Part shown: positions 62,471-64,000 of the stretch, piece by piece
Numbering within the stretch: the first letter of the stretch is position 1
Layout: each line of letters begins with the position of its first letter
From: Streptococcus thermophilus
Lineage (GTDB): Bacteria; Actinomycetota; Actinomycetes; Mycobacteriales; Mycobacteriaceae
DNA length: 64,000 nucleotides
Assembly (NCBI GenBank): GCA_900618065.1
Contig: UYIL01000003.1
Coordinates: 992,001-1,056,000, forward strand
Reading direction: 5' to 3'
The notes under the pieces: generated by a model
The model's input: the letters and a program-made list of their open reading frames with translations, nothing else
The model's database searches: none
Told to the model about the DNA's origin: nothing
Made by a program: the position numbers and the translations under genes

Positions 62471-63260
62471 ATGAACTTTTTATTGCTCGGTGGTACCGGT
62501 TTCCTTGGAGGACACATTGCGGCGGCAGCAATCGACCGAGGACATCAAGTTACTTGCCTCGCGCGGGGTAACGGGAAGGTTCCCAACGGAGCCGAATTTG
62601 TGAGTTCAGACCGTGACCGTGACGGTGCGTACGATGAGGTTGCGGGGAAAACTTGGGACACCATTGTGGATCTGACGAGTCAGCCGAAGCATGCGCGGGA
62701 TGCGGCGACGAAACTCCAGGCCAAGCATCGTATATTTGTGTCTTCGAGCAGCGTATATGAGGACCAAGGAAGTATTTCTTCCGAGTCTGATTCCGTAGTC
62801 ACTCCGCTTGAAATTGACTACATGGAGAACATGGGGCAGTACCCGGCCGCAAAGTCTGCTTGCGAAACGATTTATCGCAACATAAATAGGTCGGTAATGG
62901 TAGTTCGACCCGGTCTGATCGCCGGCTACGGCGACGAAACAGGGCGCAGTGGTTACTATCCGTGGCGCTTCGCGCATCCCACGGGTGAGAACGTGATTGT
63001 CCCAGACCCGGCGTTTCCCGTCGCTATGATTGATGTGAAAGACCTTGCAGACTGGATAGTTGAGTCTGCAGAAGTTGGAACTTTCGGAACCTTTAACGCC
63101 ACGGGGGTTTGCTACTTCCTTGTCCGATGTGTTCAAGATTTCGCGTGAGTTAACCGCATCGGAGGCTACGGAGCGACCTTGCTCTGATGAACTGCTTCTC
63201 GCTAATGATGCAACCCCGTGGATGGGCCCAAAATCGTTGCCGTTGCGTTTCCGTATCTAA
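62471..63260 (+). pseudogene. NAD-dependent epimerase/dehydratase, frameshifted and truncated
   Basis: From ATG 62471: NFLLLGGTGFLGGHIAAAAIDRGHQVTCLARG (Rossmann), VDLTSQPKHARDAATKLQ, SSSSVYEDQG and YPAAKSACE with the YxxxK site, VMVVRPGLIAGYGDETGRSGYYPWRF, PVAMIDVKDLADWIVESAE. After GTFNATG the frame slips at a GGGGG run; the continuation FATSLSDVFKISRELTASEA...WMGPKSLPL is in another frame. It breaks off at about 63243, where the family has about 60 more residues. Non-functional or at best truncated. Function unknown. Confidence 0.8.
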
Positions 63261-63609
63261 CTCAGCCGTTGCTTCCGCAGAAGAATTCCAAGACCACGGC
63301 GCCAAGGGAGGCTTTGCTTCCGGTGTGATGGCCGAGCTACTCGGCGAGGCAGCACCAGCCTTCACAACCTACTGGGCATCTGCCGGCCGGAAAGTTCGCT
63401 ACCCTGCAGGTGGCGGTACCTGGGAGTACGGATTCTGGAACGCTAAGGCGCGTTCTTATTTCACCGTGAATCGGTGCCATACTTCGACTGTGACCGTCAA
63501 CGGCAGAACGCAACGAAGCATCAACACCCGCGGCGGCCAGAAGTCGATCGCCGAGCTTTGGGCAACGAATTTGCCGGGCACTAAGGACAGCTACTACAAC
63601 TTCTGCTAG
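63187..63609 (+). CDS. lactococcin-972-family bacteriocin, 5' end doubtful
   Basis: 140 residues as an open frame. The C-terminal part is family-typical: RYPAGGGTWEYGFWNAKARSYF, then CHTSTVTVNGRTQRSINTRGG and SYYNFC. Lactococcin 972 inhibits septum formation via lipid II. SNSAVASAEEFQ looks like the end of a signal peptide with an ASA cleavage site, but the residues before it (from ATG 63187) are polar, out-of-frame epimerase sequence. The true signal core is missing, so this copy probably is not secreted. The following gene fits the family immunity protein. Confidence 0.7.
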   Translation: MNCFSLMMQPRGWAQNRCRCVSVSNSAVASAEEFQDHGAKGGFASGVMAELLGEAAPAFTTYWASAGRKVRYPAGGGTWEYGFWNAKARSYFTVNRCHTSTVTVNGRTQRSINTRGGQKSIAELWATNLPGTKDSYYNFC

Positions 63610-63614
63610 AACTC

Positions 63615-64000
63615 ATGCGCATTCGACCCCTAGTACTTGGGCTTTTGAGCCTACTTCTTGCTGCAGTCATCGCGACTACTGGGTGGCTGCTGACAGCCCT
63701 GGTTGACTCCACCAAGCCCTTGTCCTTAGGGGTCGAATCAACCTTTAGTCTTGACTACGTCGAGCCTAAGACTTCACTCGCGGAGGAACTTGAGTCAGAC
63801 TACGCACCGACGGTAATCCGTAACTCACTGGTTTCATTGGCCGAGCAGAACGGCTACTCCATCTACCGGCTGACTGGCACCGATGACGCAAGCGGGACTT
63901 CCCACGAGGTTTTCATCCCGCTGGAGCAAAATTATCCAGCACCGGAACGCATTCCCCGGCTCAACCGGCCGGATGCCTTGATCCAAGCGGCCAGTGAGCT
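63615..64000 (+). CDS. bacteriocin-associated integral membrane protein (presumed immunity), partial
   Basis: ATG 63615, 5 bp after the bacteriocin stop; the frame is open to the window end (128 codons). One N-terminal helix (VLGLLSLLLAAVIATTGWLLTALV), then an extracytoplasmic domain with GVESTFSLDYVEPKTSLAEELESDYAPTVIRNSLVSLAEQNGYSIYRLTG. Lactococcin-972 loci have a large membrane protein here, followed by an ABC transporter. Assignment rests on position and shape as the C-terminal helices lie outside the window. Confidence 0.6.
   Translation, partial: MRIRPLVLGLLSLLLAAVIATTGWLLTALVDSTKPLSLGVESTFSLDYVEPKTSLAEELESDYAPTVIRNSLVSLAEQNGYSIYRLTGTDDASGTSHEVFIPLEQNYPAPERIPRLNRPDALIQAASE

Overview
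The window is a GC-rich actinobacterial chromosome segment, almost certainly from Corynebacterium. Direct support for that: a mycothiol S-conjugate amidase (mca) beside a DUF4307 gene, an LGFP-repeat lipoprotein, two peptidyl-tRNA hydrolases, a DUF5997/LysR-like substrate-binding pair, a DUF4245 gene beside glpX and xseAB, and many short lipoproteins with LxAC lipoboxes. No phage, CRISPR array or rRNA operon is visible. The two tRNAs are Gln(TTG) and Leu(TAA).

Layout. 1-9000: end of a DASS-type anion symporter, then translation genes (prfC, two pth, L25/Ctc) mixed with an FMN reductase, a nitronate monooxygenase and an unexplained tandem pair of related unknown genes. 9100-21700: an MHS transporter, succinate-semialdehyde dehydrogenase convergent with and overlapped by an APC permease, prs and glmU, MFS and lipoprotein genes, a Tat-type multicopper oxidase and an Ltp-domain surface protein. 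21800-33000: tRNA-Gln, mfd, a complete osmolyte ABC transporter (binding protein, two permeases, ATPase), CPBP protease, an SDR protein, tRNA-Leu, a SUFU-domain protein and a Bax-inhibitor-like membrane protein. 33079-34753: an IS481-like insertion sequence with a perfect 15-bp target duplication, sitting between the Bax-inhibitor gene and its apparent terminator. 35000-59135: housekeeping genes (greA, mca, Z-prenyl synthase, coaA, glyA, phoH2, fumC, glpX, xseAB, ispH, rmuC, ychF) with lipoproteins, transporters and a surface purple-acid-phosphatase-like enzyme.

59136-64000 is the accessory, scarred end. It holds a frameshifted arfB remnant, a mercury-resistance cluster (merR divergent from merA plus a coupled Cys-rich membrane protein), the N-terminal stub of a luciferase-like oxidoreductase, and a second copy of the last eight codons of ychF that differs from the real one only at synonymous positions. 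Then come a frameshifted and truncated epimerase, a lactococcin-972-type bacteriocin gene that seems to have lost its signal-peptide start, and the start of its presumed membrane immunity protein. The ychF-tail duplication brackets the mer segment and suggests an integration or recombination footprint.

Most notable non-coding signals: a long three-part hairpin immediately upstream of phoH2 that pairs with its Shine-Dalgarno; four long inverted repeats of about 69-85 bp overall span, three of them in convergent-gene gaps; a possible L25 leader; a six-unit 9-bp repeat inside the glmU start; and a CueR-like dyad as the mer operator. All calls are from reading the sequence; no database search was run. 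Start codons were chosen from visible Shine-Dalgarno sequences and family lengths where stated.
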